Below, in pieces: positions 45,477 to 56,404 of a DNA stretch of 64,000 bases (position 1 is its first letter; each line of letters opens with the position of its first letter). The position numbers and the translations under genes are program-made. This DNA is from Bacillus sp. B15-48 (GTDB lineage: Bacteria; Bacillota; Bacilli; Bacillales; Cytobacillaceae): assembly GCF_016879755.1 (NCBI RefSeq), contig NZ_WOFU01000002.1, forward strand, positions 613,924 to 677,923, given 5' to 3'. A model generated the notes under the pieces. It saw only the letters and a program-made list of their open reading frames with translations, was not told the DNA's origin and ran no database searches.

Positions 45477-45913
45477 TTACTTTCAATAATCAATGTTACT
45501 GGTCCGTCATTGGTAAGCTGTACATCCATCATTTCACCAAATTGTCCGGTCTCGACATTTACCCCTTTATTACGAAGGCTCTCATTAAATACTTCATACA
45601 ATTTGGATGCATGGTCAGGACGAGCCGCTTCCATAAAGTTCGGACGTCTCCCTTTTCGGCAATCACCGTATAGTGTAAATTGAGAGACTGATAAAACTTC
45701 CCCACCGACATCAAGCAGGGATAAATTCATTTTTCCTTGCTCATCCTCGAAAACACGAAGGTTGGCCACTTTTTCCGCGAGAAAAGTGGCATCCTTTTCC
45801 TGATCTTCATGAGTAACACCGACAAGGACAACAAAACCTTTTGTAATACTCCCGGTAATTTCATGATTCACTGTAACTTTTGCTTCTTTACTCCGTTGTA
45901 CAACTACACGCAT
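45473..45913 (-). CDS. dtd: D-aminoacyl-tRNA deacylase
   Basis: Dtd removes D-amino acids (and glycine from tRNA-Ala) from tRNA. The 146-residue protein starts [15 protein letters not shown]. It has the active-site cassette [19 protein letters not shown] (about 77-95) and the cis-Gly-Pro loop [11 protein letters not shown] near the C-terminus, both needed for chiral proofreading. It is encoded downstream of relA, the usual arrangement in Bacillus. Confidence 0.97.
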   Translation of the reverse strand: MRVVVQRSKEAKVTVNHEITGSITKGFVVLVGVTHEDQEKDATFLAEKVANLRVFEDEQGKMNLSLLDVGGEVLSVSQFTLYGDCRKGRRPNFMEAARPDHASKLYEVFNESLRNKGVNVETGQFGEMMDVQLTNDGPVTLIIESN

Positions 45914-45963
45914 TCATCTAACTCCTTACACTCAAACATTCCCCACCTATTGAAGTAGGAAGA

Positions 45964-48159
45964 CTAATTTAATACCCTTCGTACGGCATAAATATCCGGA
46001 ATTTGTTTAATCCGATCGACGACTTTTTGCAAATGGCTAACATTTGTAATTGCAATAGACATACTAATGGTTGCGACTTTATTCCGATCAGATTTTCCAG
46101 ATACAGCCGTAATATTTGTTTTCGTTTCACTTACCGATTGAAGAACTTCATTTAGAAGACCCCTTCGATCATATCCACTAATCTCAATATCGACTTTATA
46201 CTCTTTTCGATCATTGAGCGCCGTTTCCCACTCTACAGGGATAAGCCGTGCCTGTGCGTCATCAGTATGAATATTTGTACAATCAGCGCGATGTACAGAG
46301 ACCCCTCGCCCTTTTGTAATAAATCCAACAATTTCATCTCCTGGAATTGGATTACAGCAACGAGAAAGTCGAATTAATAAATTGTCAATACCCGAAACAC
46401 GCACACCTGATTCGCGTTTTTTCGTTGGTGGCAGTGCCTTTAATTCAGATACCGCGTTTACAATACTCTTCTCCTGTTCCCTGTCACGCTTTTTCCGCAA
46501 TTTTTCCGTTAACCGGTTTGCGACTTGCAGAGCGGTAACCCCATTATAGCCAACTGCAGCGTACATATCTTCCTCACTGGAAAAATTAAACTTTTCTGCT
46601 ACGCGCTTAATATTCTCAGGAGTTAATATTTCTTTCAAGTCAAAATCCATGGTACGGATTTCTTTTTCAACAAGCTCTTTTCCTTTATCAACGTTTTCAT
46701 CTTTCCGTTGCTTTTTAAAGAACGCACGGATTTTATTTTTCGCTTGGGAAGTTTGAGCAAGTTTTAGCCAGTCTTGACTTGGACCATAGGAATGCTTAGA
46801 TGTCAAAATTTCAATGATATCACCCGTTCTCAATTTATAATCCAAGGTAACCATTTTGCCATTTACCTTTGCACCAATTGTTTTATTGCCAATCTCTGAA
46901 TGGATGCGATAGGCAAAGTCAATTGGTACAGAGCCCGACGGCAACTCAATCACATCGCCTTTCGGTGTAAAAATGAACACCATGTCAGAAAATAAATCAA
47001 TTTTCAGCGATTCCATAAATTCCTCGGCATCCGCCGTTTCGTTTTGAAACTCAAGAATCTCTCTAAACCATGTCAATTTTTTATCTAAGGTTACGGCTTC
47101 TTCAACTGGTTTTCCCTCTTTATATGCCCAATGAGCCGCAACCCCAAATTCAGCGATTCGATGCATTTCATCTGTTCGAATCTGAACCTCTAATGGTTCC
47201 CCTTTCGGGCCGATGACTGTTGTGTGCAATGATTGATACATATTTGGTTTAGGCATCGCAATATAGTCTTTAAAACGTCCTGGCATCGGTTTCCAGCAAG
47301 TATGAATGATTCCGAGAACGGCATAGCAATCTTTTATACTTTTGACAATAATACGAACAGCCAATAAGTCGTATATCTCATTAAACTGCTTATTTTGCAA
47401 TGCCATTTTCCGATAAATGCTGTAAATATGTTTAGGTCTTCCGGAAAGTTCCGCGTTAATTTTCACTTCTTTTAACTGGTCACGAACTTCGAGCATAACC
47501 TCATCTAAATACTGCTCTCTTTCCGCACGCTTCTTTTTCATTAAGTTGACTATCCGATAATACTGTTGTGGATTGAGGTACCTTAAAGCCGTATCCTCTA
47601 ACTCCCATTTGATTTTTGAAATCCCAAGTCTATGGGCAAGCGGCGCAAAGATTTCAAGTGTTTCATTTGAAATTCGCCGTTGTTTTTCATGCGGAAGATG
47701 CTTCAGCGTCCTCATATTATGAAGGCGATCCGCAAGCTTTATCAAAATTACACGGATATCTTGTGCCATCGCAACAAACATTTTTCGATGATTTTCAGCC
47801 TGTTGCTCTTCCTGAGATTTATATTTAATTTTTCCGAGCTTCGTCACTCCATCAACAAGCATCGCCACTTCACTATTGAATTCCTCTTCAATATTTTCAA
47901 GGGTAACTACTGTATCCTCGACAACATCATGGAGAAATCCAGCTGCTACGGTTGCCGGGTCCATTTCAAGATCGGCCAGGATACCAGCAACCTGAATCGG
48001 GTGGATGATATAAGGCTCACCCGATTTCCGATACTGGTCGTGATGGGCATTTTCCGCAAAAATATAGGCCTTACGTACTAATTCTACATTCTCATCATTT
48101 AAGTACTCACTTGTCATTTGGATGACTTGCTCGGCGGTTAATACTTCATCTTTCGCCAT
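45964..48159 (-). CDS. relA: Bifunctional (p)ppGpp synthetase/hydrolase Rel
   Basis: This long Rel enzyme makes (p)ppGpp on starved ribosomes and also degrades it. The 731-residue protein has the hydrolase HD motif FLHDVVEDTVV (about 73-83), the synthetase region with RIIVKSIKDCYAVLGIIH and YRSLHTTVIG-like QSLHTTV, a TGS domain (about 390-455, VFIFTPKGDVIELPSG), a Cys-containing region (RLSRCCNPIPGD) and a C-terminal ACT domain. I chose the ATG at 48159 after AAGGTGAT. Both active sites look intact. Confidence 0.97.
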   Translation of the reverse strand: MAKDEVLTAEQVIQMTSEYLNDENVELVRKAYIFAENAHHDQYRKSGEPYIIHPIQVAGILADLEMDPATVAAGFLHDVVEDTVVTLENIEEEFNSEVAMLVDGVTKLGKIKYKSQEEQQAENHRKMFVAMAQDIRVILIKLADRLHNMRTLKHLPHEKQRRISNETLEIFAPLAHRLGISKIKWELEDTALRYLNPQQYYRIVNLMKKKRAEREQYLDEVMLEVRDQLKEVKINAELSGRPKHIYSIYRKMALQNKQFNEIYDLLAVRIIVKSIKDCYAVLGIIHTCWKPMPGRFKDYIAMPKPNMYQSLHTTVIGPKGEPLEVQIRTDEMHRIAEFGVAAHWAYKEGKPVEEAVTLDKKLTWFREILEFQNETADAEEFMESLKIDLFSDMVFIFTPKGDVIELPSGSVPIDFAYRIHSEIGNKTIGAKVNGKMVTLDYKLRTGDIIEILTSKHSYGPSQDWLKLAQTSQAKNKIRAFFKKQRKDENVDKGKELVEKEIRTMDFDLKEILTPENIKRVAEKFNFSSEEDMYAAVGYNGVTALQVANRLTEKLRKKRDREQEKSIVNAVSELKALPPTKKRESGVRVSGIDNLLIRLSRCCNPIPGDEIVGFITKGRGVSVHRADCTNIHTDDAQARLIPVEWETALNDRKEYKVDIEISGYDRRGLLNEVLQSVSETKTNITAVSGKSDRNKVATISMSIAITNVSHLQKVVDRIKQIPDIYAVRRVLN

Positions 48160-48237
48160 GAGATCACCTTTTATCATTATAATCTGGATTCAAACAATCT
48201 CCAGCAACCATTTTAAAATAAACATCCTATTTTGCTT

Positions 48238-48266
48238 ATTATCAAAGAAAAAGTCCATTCTGTAAA
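48238..48266 (-). promoter_or_regulatory. Probable sigma-A promoter of relA
   Basis: TTTACA (48266-48261) and GATAAT (48243-48238) on the minus strand are 17 bp apart and lie about 80 bp before the relA start. Confidence 0.6.
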
Positions 48267-48326
48267 GAAAAAGAATTAAATTTGTTTAGAAAATAAAAAA
48301 TGTGTCGAAAAAAAACTAAATATAGG

Positions 48327-48349
48327 AAAAGGCACTCCATAGAAGTGCC
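48327..48349 (-). terminator. apt terminator
   Basis: GGCACT (minus 48349-48344) pairs with AGTGCC (48336-48331), extended by TTC/GGA wobble-type pairs, followed by TTTTCC. It lies just beyond the apt stop. Confidence 0.75.
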
Positions 48350-48355
48350 CACAGT

Positions 48356-48868
48356 TTAATATTTCATTAATGTTAAAATATCATAATTCTTTAATTTGCT
48401 TCGTCCATCAAGATAAGATAATTCGATAAAGAAAGCTAACCCAGCGACAACTCCTCCAAGTTCCTCGACTAGTTTAATTGTTGCCTCAATCGTTCCTCCC
48501 GTTGCGAGCAAGTCATCAATAATTAAAACTTTTTGACCGGGTTTAATCGCATCCTTATGAATGGTGAGGACATCTTTTCCATACTCAAGACCGTAATCAA
48601 CCTTAATTGTCTCTCTAGGAAGCTTTCCTGCCTTCCGAACAGGAGCAAAACCTATTCCTAAAGAATAGGCAACCGGACATCCTGCGATAAACCCACGAGC
48701 TTCAGGACCAACGATTAGATCAACTTCTTTGTCACGAGCATAAGCGACAATTTGATCCGTCGCAAATTTATACGCTTCTCCATCCGCCATTAATGGAGTA
48801 ATGTCCTTAAATTTAATTCCCGGTTTTGGCCAATCGGGAACGATGGATACATATTGCTTTAAATCCAT
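48356..48868 (-). CDS. apt: Adenine phosphoribosyltransferase
   Basis: Apt salvages adenine to AMP with PRPP. The 170-residue protein has [15 protein letters not shown] and the PRPP-binding motif [13 protein letters not shown] (about 115-127). The start overlaps the end of recJ by 10 bases. It sits between recJ and relA, a conserved order; its product also affects GTP/ATP balance, relevant to the Rel enzyme next door. Confidence 0.97.
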   Translation of the reverse strand: MDLKQYVSIVPDWPKPGIKFKDITPLMADGEAYKFATDQIVAYARDKEVDLIVGPEARGFIAGCPVAYSLGIGFAPVRKAGKLPRETIKVDYGLEYGKDVLTIHKDAIKPGQKVLIIDDLLATGGTIEATIKLVEELGGVVAGLAFFIELSYLDGRSKLKNYDILTLMKY

Positions 48869-51225
48869 TCTGTTACTGCCTCCTCATTTTGCACCGACCC
48901 TTGAATGACTTGGTCGAACCAACTCTTTAACTGCTCAAATGATGAGTAGAGCAAATCATTTTCAAGAGTAACTATCGCTTGTTTTTTCTTGTATGTTGCT
49001 GATTCAGATAAATCCCTTTTCGGTACATTCTTTTCTAATGAAATAAATCCATTGTTTATTTTAACAAACTCTAAGTCAAAAAACACCTGTGACATAAAAT
49101 CAACTGTTTCTTTTGTCCAGCCTCGGTATTTTGCTAAATCTTCACCAAAACGCCTTAGGTCAAATCCACCCTTTTTCGCTAAAAACGCATAAAACCACTT
49201 AAAATGTTCTCTCGTTGGCATCGTACTGAAAAATTCACTATTCTCTTTATAGAAGTGAGCATATATTCTCGCCGGATACTTATTTTCAAATAGTTCCTCC
49301 AACATTACTAACGAAGGAGGCAAGTCTAGTAAAACAATATTTTTCGAGTCGAGGTGTAGTTGCTTTGCCTCTGCTTTACTCGTAATTTTCACTAACTCTT
49401 CTCCACAAAAGGCACGAAATTTCTCTGTTCCATCGTCATCAAAAGCGACCCAGATTGTTTCCTCTTTTGGCACCATTTCAGGAAGCTTTTCATGCCTTCG
49501 CAATCCCCGGATATCAAATAATTGCCATGAAGCAACAGTAAGATCGTGAAGGAAAATTTGTGGCTTTCTTCGGTTATTCCATTCATTGATTGCTAATTCA
49601 CCAATGACTGATACATTTGAGATCGGCGAAATGTCTTCATGAAGATGCCCTAAACCAAATCCGACGCCATCAAGAGTGGCTCCTTCATTTGCTAAAGTAA
49701 TCTTTAAATGGTTATGGTTAGCACCAATCGTCCGCATTCCAGCAATCTGTGCATTTCTAATGATTACTTTCGGTTTCGGATTATCGACCCCGTAAGGAGC
49801 AAGTTGACCCATTTCCATAATAGAATCAAGATCAATAGATTCTAAATCTACCTCTGCATCGATTTCTGTAATTGGAACTAAATCCACTTCCGTCAGCTGT
49901 TCACTGGCAAGCGCATTTAATCTTTCTCGTAGCAAGTCCACATCATCAAGATTTAATGTCATTCCAGCAGCCATCGGATGTCCGCCAAAATGAGGGAGGA
50001 TATCTCTACATGTCGATAAATTTTTAAACAAATCAAAACCATGAATGCTTCTGGCTGACCCTTTTGCAAGTCCTTTTTCTTGATCATAGCTCAAGACAAT
50101 CGTCGGTCGATAAAACTTCTCAACTAGGCGAGAAGCGACAATCCCAATTACACCTGGGTTCCATCCTTCTCTCCCAATCACAAGTACATGATGATCTTTA
50201 CTTGGATAGTTTATTTCTACTTCACGAATCGCTTCATCGGCCATTTTTGCGACGAGCTGTTGTCGTTCTTTATTAAGTGAATCGATCTCTTCGGCTAATA
50301 TTAATGCTTCTTCACGGTCATTTGTTAGCAAAAGCTCCACCGCAGGTTCGGCACTTTCCAATCGTCCTGCCGCATTAATTCGTGGGCCAATGATAAAACC
50401 TATTGTCTCTTCTGTCGCCTCAGCAGGATCCGTTTTGGCTATAGAAAGCAATGCCTTTAGTCCTAGGTTTTTCGTTTTTCTCATTTGTTCTATGCCTTTT
50501 TTGGCAATTTGTCGATTTTCTCCTGTTAAAGAGACAAGATCGGCAATCGTTCCAATAGCAGCAATTTCCAATAGCTTTTCTGGTAAAAATCCGTACAGGG
50601 CATGTGCCACTTTGAAAGCGACTCCAACGCCCGCTAATTCTTTAAATGGATATTCACTATCTGCAAGTTTTGGATGGACGATTGCTAGTGCGTCAGGTAG
50701 TATAGGACCTGGTTCATGATGATCTGTAATAATTAAATCAATCCCTAACTCTTTCGCAATGTTTGCTTCGTGAATCGCTGCAATGCCTGTGTCAACGGTA
50801 ATAATTAACCGAACCCCGTCTTCTGCCGCTTGCCTAAATGCCGGCTCATTTGGTCCGTAACCTTCTGTAAAGCGATTTGGAATGTAATAATCTACCTTCG
50901 CACCTAAATCTGAAAGTACCTTCATCATAACTGTTGTTGAAGTAACACCGTCGGCATCGTAATCTCCAAAGATCAGAATCTGTTCTTCATTTTCAACTGC
51001 TTGTTTCACTCTTTGAACGAGCTTTTCCATATCGTTTAATAAAAAAGGGTCATGAAACGGTTCTTGTTTTTCATACAAAAAGCATCGCGCTGCTTCTTCC
51101 GTATCATATCCACGATTAACAAGCAAATTTGCGGTCATAGGAGCGATATTAAGTGCTTTTGCGAGTTGCTCCGCCTTTTCTTGATCGACTTCTTTTACAA
51201 CCCATCTTGTCCTAGATTTTAACAT
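48859..51225 (-). CDS. recJ: Single-stranded-DNA-specific exonuclease RecJ
   Basis: RecJ is the 5'-3' single-strand exonuclease of recombination and repair. The 788-residue protein has DHH-family motifs in order: [12 protein letters not shown] (about 83-94), [12 protein letters not shown], and the DHHA1-domain [14 protein letters not shown] chose the ATG at 51225 after GGGGTGAT because the longer frame adds 17 unconserved residues. The C-terminal third is the Bacillus-type extension. apt overlaps its end. Confidence 0.96.
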   Translation of the reverse strand: MLKSRTRWVVKEVDQEKAEQLAKALNIAPMTANLLVNRGYDTEEAARCFLYEKQEPFHDPFLLNDMEKLVQRVKQAVENEEQILIFGDYDADGVTSTTVMMKVLSDLGAKVDYYIPNRFTEGYGPNEPAFRQAAEDGVRLIITVDTGIAAIHEANIAKELGIDLIITDHHEPGPILPDALAIVHPKLADSEYPFKELAGVGVAFKVAHALYGFLPEKLLEIAAIGTIADLVSLTGENRQIAKKGIEQMRKTKNLGLKALLSIAKTDPAEATEETIGFIIGPRINAAGRLESAEPAVELLLTNDREEALILAEEIDSLNKERQQLVAKMADEAIREVEINYPSKDHHVLVIGREGWNPGVIGIVASRLVEKFYRPTIVLSYDQEKGLAKGSARSIHGFDLFKNLSTCRDILPHFGGHPMAAGMTLNLDDVDLLRERLNALASEQLTEVDLVPITEIDAEVDLESIDLDSIMEMGQLAPYGVDNPKPKVIIRNAQIAGMRTIGANHNHLKITLANEGATLDGVGFGLGHLHEDISPISNVSVIGELAINEWNNRRKPQIFLHDLTVASWQLFDIRGLRRHEKLPEMVPKEETIWVAFDDDGTEKFRAFCGEELVKITSKAEAKQLHLDSKNIVLLDLPPSLVMLEELFENKYPARIYAHFYKENSEFFSTMPTREHFKWFYAFLAKKGGFDLRRFGEDLAKYRGWTKETVDFMSQVFFDLEFVKINNGFISLEKNVPKRDLSESATYKKKQAIVTLENDLLYSSFEQLKSWFDQVIQGSVQNEEAVTEWI

Positions 51226-51303
51226 ACGATCACCCCTTAGCTTTTTAATTATACAGAAGCTGCTTTCGGCTTTCAATGGATGGGATACTCCACATAAACA
51301 AGA

Positions 51304-51341
51304 AAAAGGAAATCCACAGTCAGCTTCGACTGTGGATTTTT
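51304..51341 (-). terminator. secDF terminator
   Basis: AATCCACAGTC (51311-51321) pairs perfectly with GACTGTGGATT (51328-51338); on the minus strand it is followed by TCCTTTTT. It lies 2 bp past the secDF stop. Confidence 0.88.
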
Positions 51342-51342
51342 T

Positions 51343-53607
51343 CTAAACTTGTGGTTCATCAGAGTAATTGCGTTTTTCCTTATATGTGTGGATAACTCCC
51401 TTTTTCTTCAATTCTTTTGTTTTCAATACATACCATATTTGTGCAGCAATGAAAAGAGAGGAATACGTTCCTGAGATTAATCCAATAAGAAGCGCCAATG
51501 AGAAATTCCAAATTGATTCGCTTCCAAATAGTAACAGGGCAATAACTGCAACAACAACAGTTAACACCGTATTCATCGAACGAACCATCGTCTGTCGCAA
51601 ACTTTTATTGACGACATCAGCAATATCTTCTGCTGTTTTCAACTTTTTCTTCTTCTGTAAATTTTCTCGAATTCGGTCGAATGTTACAATCGTATCATTG
51701 ATGGAGTAACCAACAATTGTTAAAACCGCTGCAATGAACGTTAGATCGACTTCTAACCTTAATAAACTAAACACTGCAATGATTAAAAAAGCATCGTGCA
51801 GTAAAGCAATAATCGCAGGAACGGCCATCCGCATTTCGAAACGGATCGTTACATAAAGCACAATCCCGATGCTAGCTAAAATAAGCGCAACAAAAGCGTT
51901 TTTCGCTAGCTCTTTCCCAATCGTTGGCGAAACAGTACTCACATTTGGTTCAGAGCCATATTGATCATGTAATTCAGCCTTAATATCATTAATTTCTCCT
52001 TGCGTAAGAACTCCTTTATAACGTGCAACACCAATCTCATTGTTATTTCCAGAAATGACAATATCATCTGTTTCAATTCCAGCATTGCTTAAATCCGCTT
52101 TAAAGTCTTGGGTAGTAATTGTTTCGTCTGATAAAACTTCGATTCTCGTCCCGCTAGAAAAATCAATGCCTAAATTTAAACGGAAGATGATGAGAACAGC
52201 TAAACCAATCGTGAGCAATATACTTGATGCTAAGAAGAATTTTTTTCGATGAGCGATGAAATCAACGCGATCAAATTTTGTTTTTAAATCAAGATTATCT
52301 ATATTTTCAGCAAGATTGTGAATTTCGCTCTTTTTCACACCGAACCAGCTTGGCTTATGATTAAGGAAGCCGCTGTTCACCCAAAGACTTAAGAATAGCC
52401 TTGAACCAAATACTGCGGTAATAAAGCCCATCACAATACTTAAAATAAGCATCGTCGCAAAGCCTTTAACTGAGCTAGTCCCGTAAATAAATAGAACAAC
52501 CGCGGCAATCAATGTCGTAAAATTGGCATCAAGAATCGTAGACAACGAGTTTTTACTTCCTGCTTCAAACGCAGCCTTCATTTTCCGACCAACCTTAATT
52601 TCTTCCTTGATTCTTTCGTACGTAATAATATTGGCATCAACAGCCATCCCGACCCCTAAGATTAATGCTGCAATTCCAGGGAGAGTTAATACCGCATTCA
52701 TCCAGTCGAATACTAAAAGAATTAAATAGATATAAATAGAGAGCGTCGTCACCGCAATCAAACCTGGGAAACGGTAGTATGCAAGCATGAAGATAAAAAT
52801 AGCAATAATGCCGATGATACCAGCCATAATTGTTTTATCCAATGCTTGTTCACCAAATTTAGCACCAACTGAAGTAGAGTATTCTTCTTCGAGCTGAACC
52901 GGAAGGGCACCCGCATTCAAAAGATTCGCCAATTGGTTTGCTTCTTCAATCGTGAAGTTTCCGGTAATTTGTACGGTTTCCTGTGGCAAAACCTGCGTAA
53001 CATTTGGAGCCGAAATATATTTTGGCTCTGGTTTCATTCTCTCTTCCTTATAAGCATCGGCGCCTTCTTCAAAATCTAGCCAAATAACGAGTTGATTATC
53101 AGGGGCCATCGCAATAATTTCCTGCGTCACCTTACCGAACTGTTCTCCACTTTTTAACGTTAGGGATACGCTTGGCATATTGTTTTGGTCAAAACTTTGT
53201 GAGGCACCGCCTTCCTTTAAATCGGTACCATCGAGCTTAATATTGTCATTGGCATCGCGAAATGTCAGGTTCGCTTCTGTCGAAAGAATATCTCGCGCCT
53301 TTGCTTGGTCGGTCACTCCAGCAAGTTGGACACGAATACGATTTTCTCCCTCTATTTGAATGACCGGCTCACTTACACCTAAAACATTGACACGACGGTC
53401 AAGGGCTTCTACCGTACTAATTAATGTCTCCCTATCTATGACTTGTCCATCTTTCGCTGGTTTCACTTCATAAAGAACCTCAAAACCACCCTGAAGGTCA
53501 AGACCTAATTTAATATTTCCTAATATATTCTGGGTGGTTCCCCCCATCACACTCCCAATTAATAAAACAATTAGAAAGAACGCGATGATTCGACTGCGTT
53601 TTACCAT
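51343..53607 (-). CDS. secDF: Fused protein-export membrane protein SecDF
   Basis: SecDF uses the proton gradient to help pull secreted proteins through the SecYEG channel. Here SecD and SecF are one 754-residue chain, the Bacillus form. The SecD half has IKLGLDLQGGFEVLYE near residue 25 and a periplasmic domain. The TM4-type motif ILGVGMAVDANIITYERIKEE lies around 320. The SecF half begins near 455 (NLGIDFSSGTRIEV) and has the matching TIVGYSINDTIVTFDRIRE. I use the ATG at 53607 after AAGGAGG. Confidence 0.97.
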   Translation of the reverse strand: MVKRSRIIAFFLIVLLIGSVMGGTTQNILGNIKLGLDLQGGFEVLYEVKPAKDGQVIDRETLISTVEALDRRVNVLGVSEPVIQIEGENRIRVQLAGVTDQAKARDILSTEANLTFRDANDNIKLDGTDLKEGGASQSFDQNNMPSVSLTLKSGEQFGKVTQEIIAMAPDNQLVIWLDFEEGADAYKEERMKPEPKYISAPNVTQVLPQETVQITGNFTIEEANQLANLLNAGALPVQLEEEYSTSVGAKFGEQALDKTIMAGIIGIIAIFIFMLAYYRFPGLIAVTTLSIYIYLILLVFDWMNAVLTLPGIAALILGVGMAVDANIITYERIKEEIKVGRKMKAAFEAGSKNSLSTILDANFTTLIAAVVLFIYGTSSVKGFATMLILSIVMGFITAVFGSRLFLSLWVNSGFLNHKPSWFGVKKSEIHNLAENIDNLDLKTKFDRVDFIAHRKKFFLASSILLTIGLAVLIIFRLNLGIDFSSGTRIEVLSDETITTQDFKADLSNAGIETDDIVISGNNNEIGVARYKGVLTQGEINDIKAELHDQYGSEPNVSTVSPTIGKELAKNAFVALILASIGIVLYVTIRFEMRMAVPAIIALLHDAFLIIAVFSLLRLEVDLTFIAAVLTIVGYSINDTIVTFDRIRENLQKKKKLKTAEDIADVVNKSLRQTMVRSMNTVLTVVVAVIALLLFGSESIWNFSLALLIGLISGTYSSLFIAAQIWYVLKTKELKKKGVIHTYKEKRNYSDEPQV

Positions 53608-53726
53608 TATGTATAAATCCTCCTTAATCATGTAAGCAAAAAAATGCTGTCATACTATTTTAACATAGCATTTTCGTTATGGATTTGTTTAATTTTCCAT
53701 TACACATAATACCGTTGTTTCTGTCA

Positions 53727-54014
53727 TTATTTCAACAATTCCCTCCGTTCGTCTTCATCATCAAGAACAAAGCTACCGAGCTTAAAAGCCTCAACTGTCA
53801 TAAAATTCATGTACTCTCCTGGCTGAACAGACAAAATATCGGCGACAATTTCATATAGTCGGACATCATCTTTCGGTTTTTTCCACTTTTTATTAAGTAA
53901 AAAAGTCCATAATTCTTGTTCCTTTGCCTCTCCATAACCGAGTATCTTAAATTCTTCAAGTTTACTTCTCATTGCGGGTCTAACGTCATTTCTGAATTGC
54001 TCATACTTATGCAC
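53727..54014 (-). CDS. comN: Post-transcriptional competence regulator ComN (YrzD)
   Basis: In B. subtilis ComN (YrzD) acts after transcription on comE mRNA and interacts with DivIVA. I identify it by the segment RSKLEEFKILGYGEAKEQELW, the LNKKWKKPKDDVRLYEIVADIL run, the YMNFMTVEAFK motif and its place between secDF and spoVB. I chose a GTG at 54014, eight bases after GGAGG, giving 95 residues; a longer open frame runs upstream from an ATG at 54146, overlapping spoVB's start, and is unlikely. The comE operon it should act on lies at 3.7-7.2 kb. Confidence 0.88.
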   Translation of the reverse strand: MHKYEQFRNDVRPAMRSKLEEFKILGYGEAKEQELWTFLLNKKWKKPKDDVRLYEIVADILSVQPGEYMNFMTVEAFKLGSFVLDDEDERRELLK

Positions 54015-54066
54015 GTACTCCGCCTCCCTGGCTTTTTCATTAAAATTTGAAAAATCATATAACTTG

Positions 54067-54097
54067 TCATGCTTTGTCCACTCGTCTGCATATAAAT
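54067..54097 (+). promoter_or_regulatory. Possible sigma-E promoter of spoVB
   Basis: TCATGCT (54067-54073) and CATATAAAT (54089-54097) are 15 bp apart, resembling sigma-E -35 and -10 elements. This fits the mother-cell expression of spoVB in B. subtilis, but two positions of the -35 deviate. Confidence 0.45.
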
Positions 54098-54139
54098 TAT
54101 TGTATCTGAATTTAGTATTTTTGAGAAGGCGGGAACAGG

Positions 54140-55705
54140 ATGTCAAAGTTTTTAAAAGGAACGGTCATTTTACTTATAGCAGGATTTGTGACAAGAATCC
54201 TTGGTTTTATTAACCGAATTGTCCTTGCCAGATTTATTGGGGAGGAAGGGGTTGGTCTTTATATGATGGCCTTTCCCACTTTTATCCTCGTCGTAACAAT
54301 CACACAACTAGGGCTACCTGTTGCCATTTCCAAGCGCGTTGCTGAGGCTGAAGCGAAGGGAGACTTTCCAAAGATCAAGAAGATTCTCGTCGTTTCGTTG
54401 GCGACAACAGTTTCTTTGTCTGCTATTTTTACTCCTGCATTGTTTTTCTTAGCACCGAAACTATCACAAATTCTTTTTACAGATGAGAGGACATTGCTCC
54501 CTTTACTGGCGATAACGCCAATTATTCCAATTGTCGCGGTGTCAGCCGTTCTTAGAGGCTACTTCCAAGGAAGACAAAACATGAAACCTGGGGCTATCTC
54601 TCAAGTGGTTGAACAGATTGTTAGAATTACGTTAATCGCTGTTCTTACAAAAACTTTTTTGCCGTATGGAATTGAATACGCTGCTGCAGCTGCAATGGTT
54701 TCGGCAGTTATCGGAGAATTAGCTTCGCTCTTGTATTTATTAACGACATTTAAAATCAAGAAAAAATTTCGCTTACGGCGAAACTTTTTTCAGTTTGTTC
54801 ATTCAGGCAAATCTACCTTCAAGGAATTAATGAGCATTGCTTTACCGACCACTGGCAGTCGAATGATTGGTTCGATCTCATGGTTTTTTGAACCAATCGT
54901 CGTTGCCCATAGTCTAGCGATTGCTGGTGTCGCTGCCTCTGTTGCGACGAAACAATATGGAACATTAACAGGATTCGCCCTTCCGCTCCTAATGCTCCCT
55001 TCTTTTGTTATGAACTCGTTATCTACCTCTCTGGTTCCCGCAATCAGTGAGGCGCATTCAAAGAAGAATTATAAAATGATTGAACATCGCCTGCAGCAAT
55101 CATTAAGGTTTTCATTTATAACAGGAGGATTATCAATAATCATCCTTTATGTATTGGCTGAACCTTTAATGCTTTTGATGTTTGGAACGAAGAGCGGGAC
55201 AGAATTCGTACTGTTGATGGCTCCATTCTTTTTATTTTATTATTTCCAAGCTCCGCTTCAAGCGACACTCCAAGCACTGGACCTGGCTAGAGCAGCAATG
55301 ATTAACAGTTTAGTTGGAAATATTGCTAAACTCGTCGTTATTTTTTTACTTGCCAGTCAGCCAGCTTTTGGAATAACTGGAGCTGCTTTAGGCTTAATGA
55401 TGGGATTCGTCTTAACAACCTCCCTCCATTTTGCGACAGTTATTAAAGCCGTGTCTTTCACCTTTCATATACGTGAATATACGAAGACATTTATCATTAT
55501 TGCCGTGTCAATTTGGCTCGGGTTTGAAATTTGGGATATTCTCGGACAAGAACTCTCCTTAGCTATAAGAGTAGTGCTGTCAGCTGCTAGTGTATCATTT
55601 ATTTACAGCTTCGCCGTTCTTGTTACCGGATTGATCAAACGCGAGGAAGTCATCCGCATCCCATTCATTGGAAAACAACTATCGAAATTAATACCTAAAC
55701 AATAA
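54140..55705 (+). CDS. spoVB: Stage V sporulation protein B, MurJ-like flippase family
   Basis: SpoVB is a polysaccharide-transport (MOP/MVF) family membrane protein required for spore cortex formation, probably by moving lipid-linked precursors. The 521-residue protein has about 14 hydrophobic segments, starting MSKFLKGTVILLIAGFVTRILGFINRIVLAR, with the family's conserved LRGYFQGRQNMKPGAISQVVEQ. It is divergent from comN and convergent with yrbG. Confidence 0.95.
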   Translation: MSKFLKGTVILLIAGFVTRILGFINRIVLARFIGEEGVGLYMMAFPTFILVVTITQLGLPVAISKRVAEAEAKGDFPKIKKILVVSLATTVSLSAIFTPALFFLAPKLSQILFTDERTLLPLLAITPIIPIVAVSAVLRGYFQGRQNMKPGAISQVVEQIVRITLIAVLTKTFLPYGIEYAAAAAMVSAVIGELASLLYLLTTFKIKKKFRLRRNFFQFVHSGKSTFKELMSIALPTTGSRMIGSISWFFEPIVVAHSLAIAGVAASVATKQYGTLTGFALPLLMLPSFVMNSLSTSLVPAISEAHSKKNYKMIEHRLQQSLRFSFITGGLSIIILYVLAEPLMLLMFGTKSGTEFVLLMAPFFLFYYFQAPLQATLQALDLARAAMINSLVGNIAKLVVIFLLASQPAFGITGAALGLMMGFVLTTSLHFATVIKAVSFTFHIREYTKTFIIIAVSIWLGFEIWDILGQELSLAIRVVLSAASVSFIYSFAVLVTGLIKREEVIRIPFIGKQLSKLIPKQ

Positions 55706-55723
55706 ACTAGGGCTCAAGCGCGA

Positions 55724-55767
55724 ATGAAAAATAACGCACTAATTTTTGCTAGTGCGCTATTTTTCAT
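55724..55767. terminator. Bidirectional terminator between spoVB and yrbG
   Basis: ATGAAAAATAACGCACTA (55724-55741) pairs, with one mismatch, with TAGTGCGCTATTTTTCAT (55750-55767). The last codons of yrbG are inside the stem. Confidence 0.88.
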
Positions 55768-56404
55768 CCTTAAGATCAATATAAAACTTATGATTATTAC
55801 GGTTAAAACTACAATAGGAAATGGCTGATAAATTATTATACCCTTGTTCAGCTAGTTTATCTCGTAACCATTTTTCACTTTTACCGACTACTTCTAAATT
55901 CTGATACTCGATTGATCCATCAAGAATAAGGGTAACGCTTACGACCGCCTGCTCACTTTTCTTAAAAATGGAGAGTTGGCCAGATGTCTCCAAAATCGCA
56001 TATTCGACGTCAGCAATATCGCCAACCCCGTCTTGTCTTAATTGAAGAAGCAAATCATCAAAATTATATCTTTGCTTTCTCATTTCATGTTCATTAATTT
56101 TCCCTTTATTAATTATAATACTTGGCTTTCCATCCACTACCAACCGAAAGCGCCTGCTTTTCATTGATAAAAACGCGAGAAGATATTGAACCGCCACAAG
56201 TAAAATCATCGGCAGGATGGACTTAAACAAAGTTTGATCTGTTTTTTCAATTGCAATTGCTGCCATTTCGGCAATCATTAAAAACACAACTAGGTCTAAC
56301 AAACTTAACTCAGCAATTTCCCTTTTACCCATTATCCGGAAGATCGTTAAGATAACCAAATAAAGAACCAATGTTCGAATAATGATCGAAGCATACTCTT
56401 CCAT
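55757..56404 (-). CDS. yrbG: YrbG, DUF421 family membrane protein
   Basis: A 215-residue DUF421 (YetF-type) protein: three N-terminal membrane segments (about 8-28, 36-55 and 60-78), then a cytoplasmic two-part alpha/beta region. That region includes PSIIINKGKINEHEMRKQRYNFDDLLLQLRQDG in pieces and a terminal EKWLRDKLAEQGY helix. Relatives in the forespore and mother cell (SpoVAE-like, YetF) affect spore germination; the function here is unknown. Conserved position beside spoVB. Confidence 0.88.
   Translation of the reverse strand: MEEYASIIIRTLVLYLVILTIFRIMGKREIAELSLLDLVVFLMIAEMAAIAIEKTDQTLFKSILPMILLVAVQYLLAFLSMKSRRFRLVVDGKPSIIINKGKINEHEMRKQRYNFDDLLLQLRQDGVGDIADVEYAILETSGQLSIFKKSEQAVVSVTLILDGSIEYQNLEVVGKSEKWLRDKLAEQGYNNLSAISYCSFNRNNHKFYIDLKDEK

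Noticed and set aside
53727..54146. Longer ComN frame from an ATG at 54146
   Set aside because: It would overlap the spoVB start and a likely spoVB promoter; GGAGG before the GTG at 54014 and the B. subtilis length favour the shorter form.
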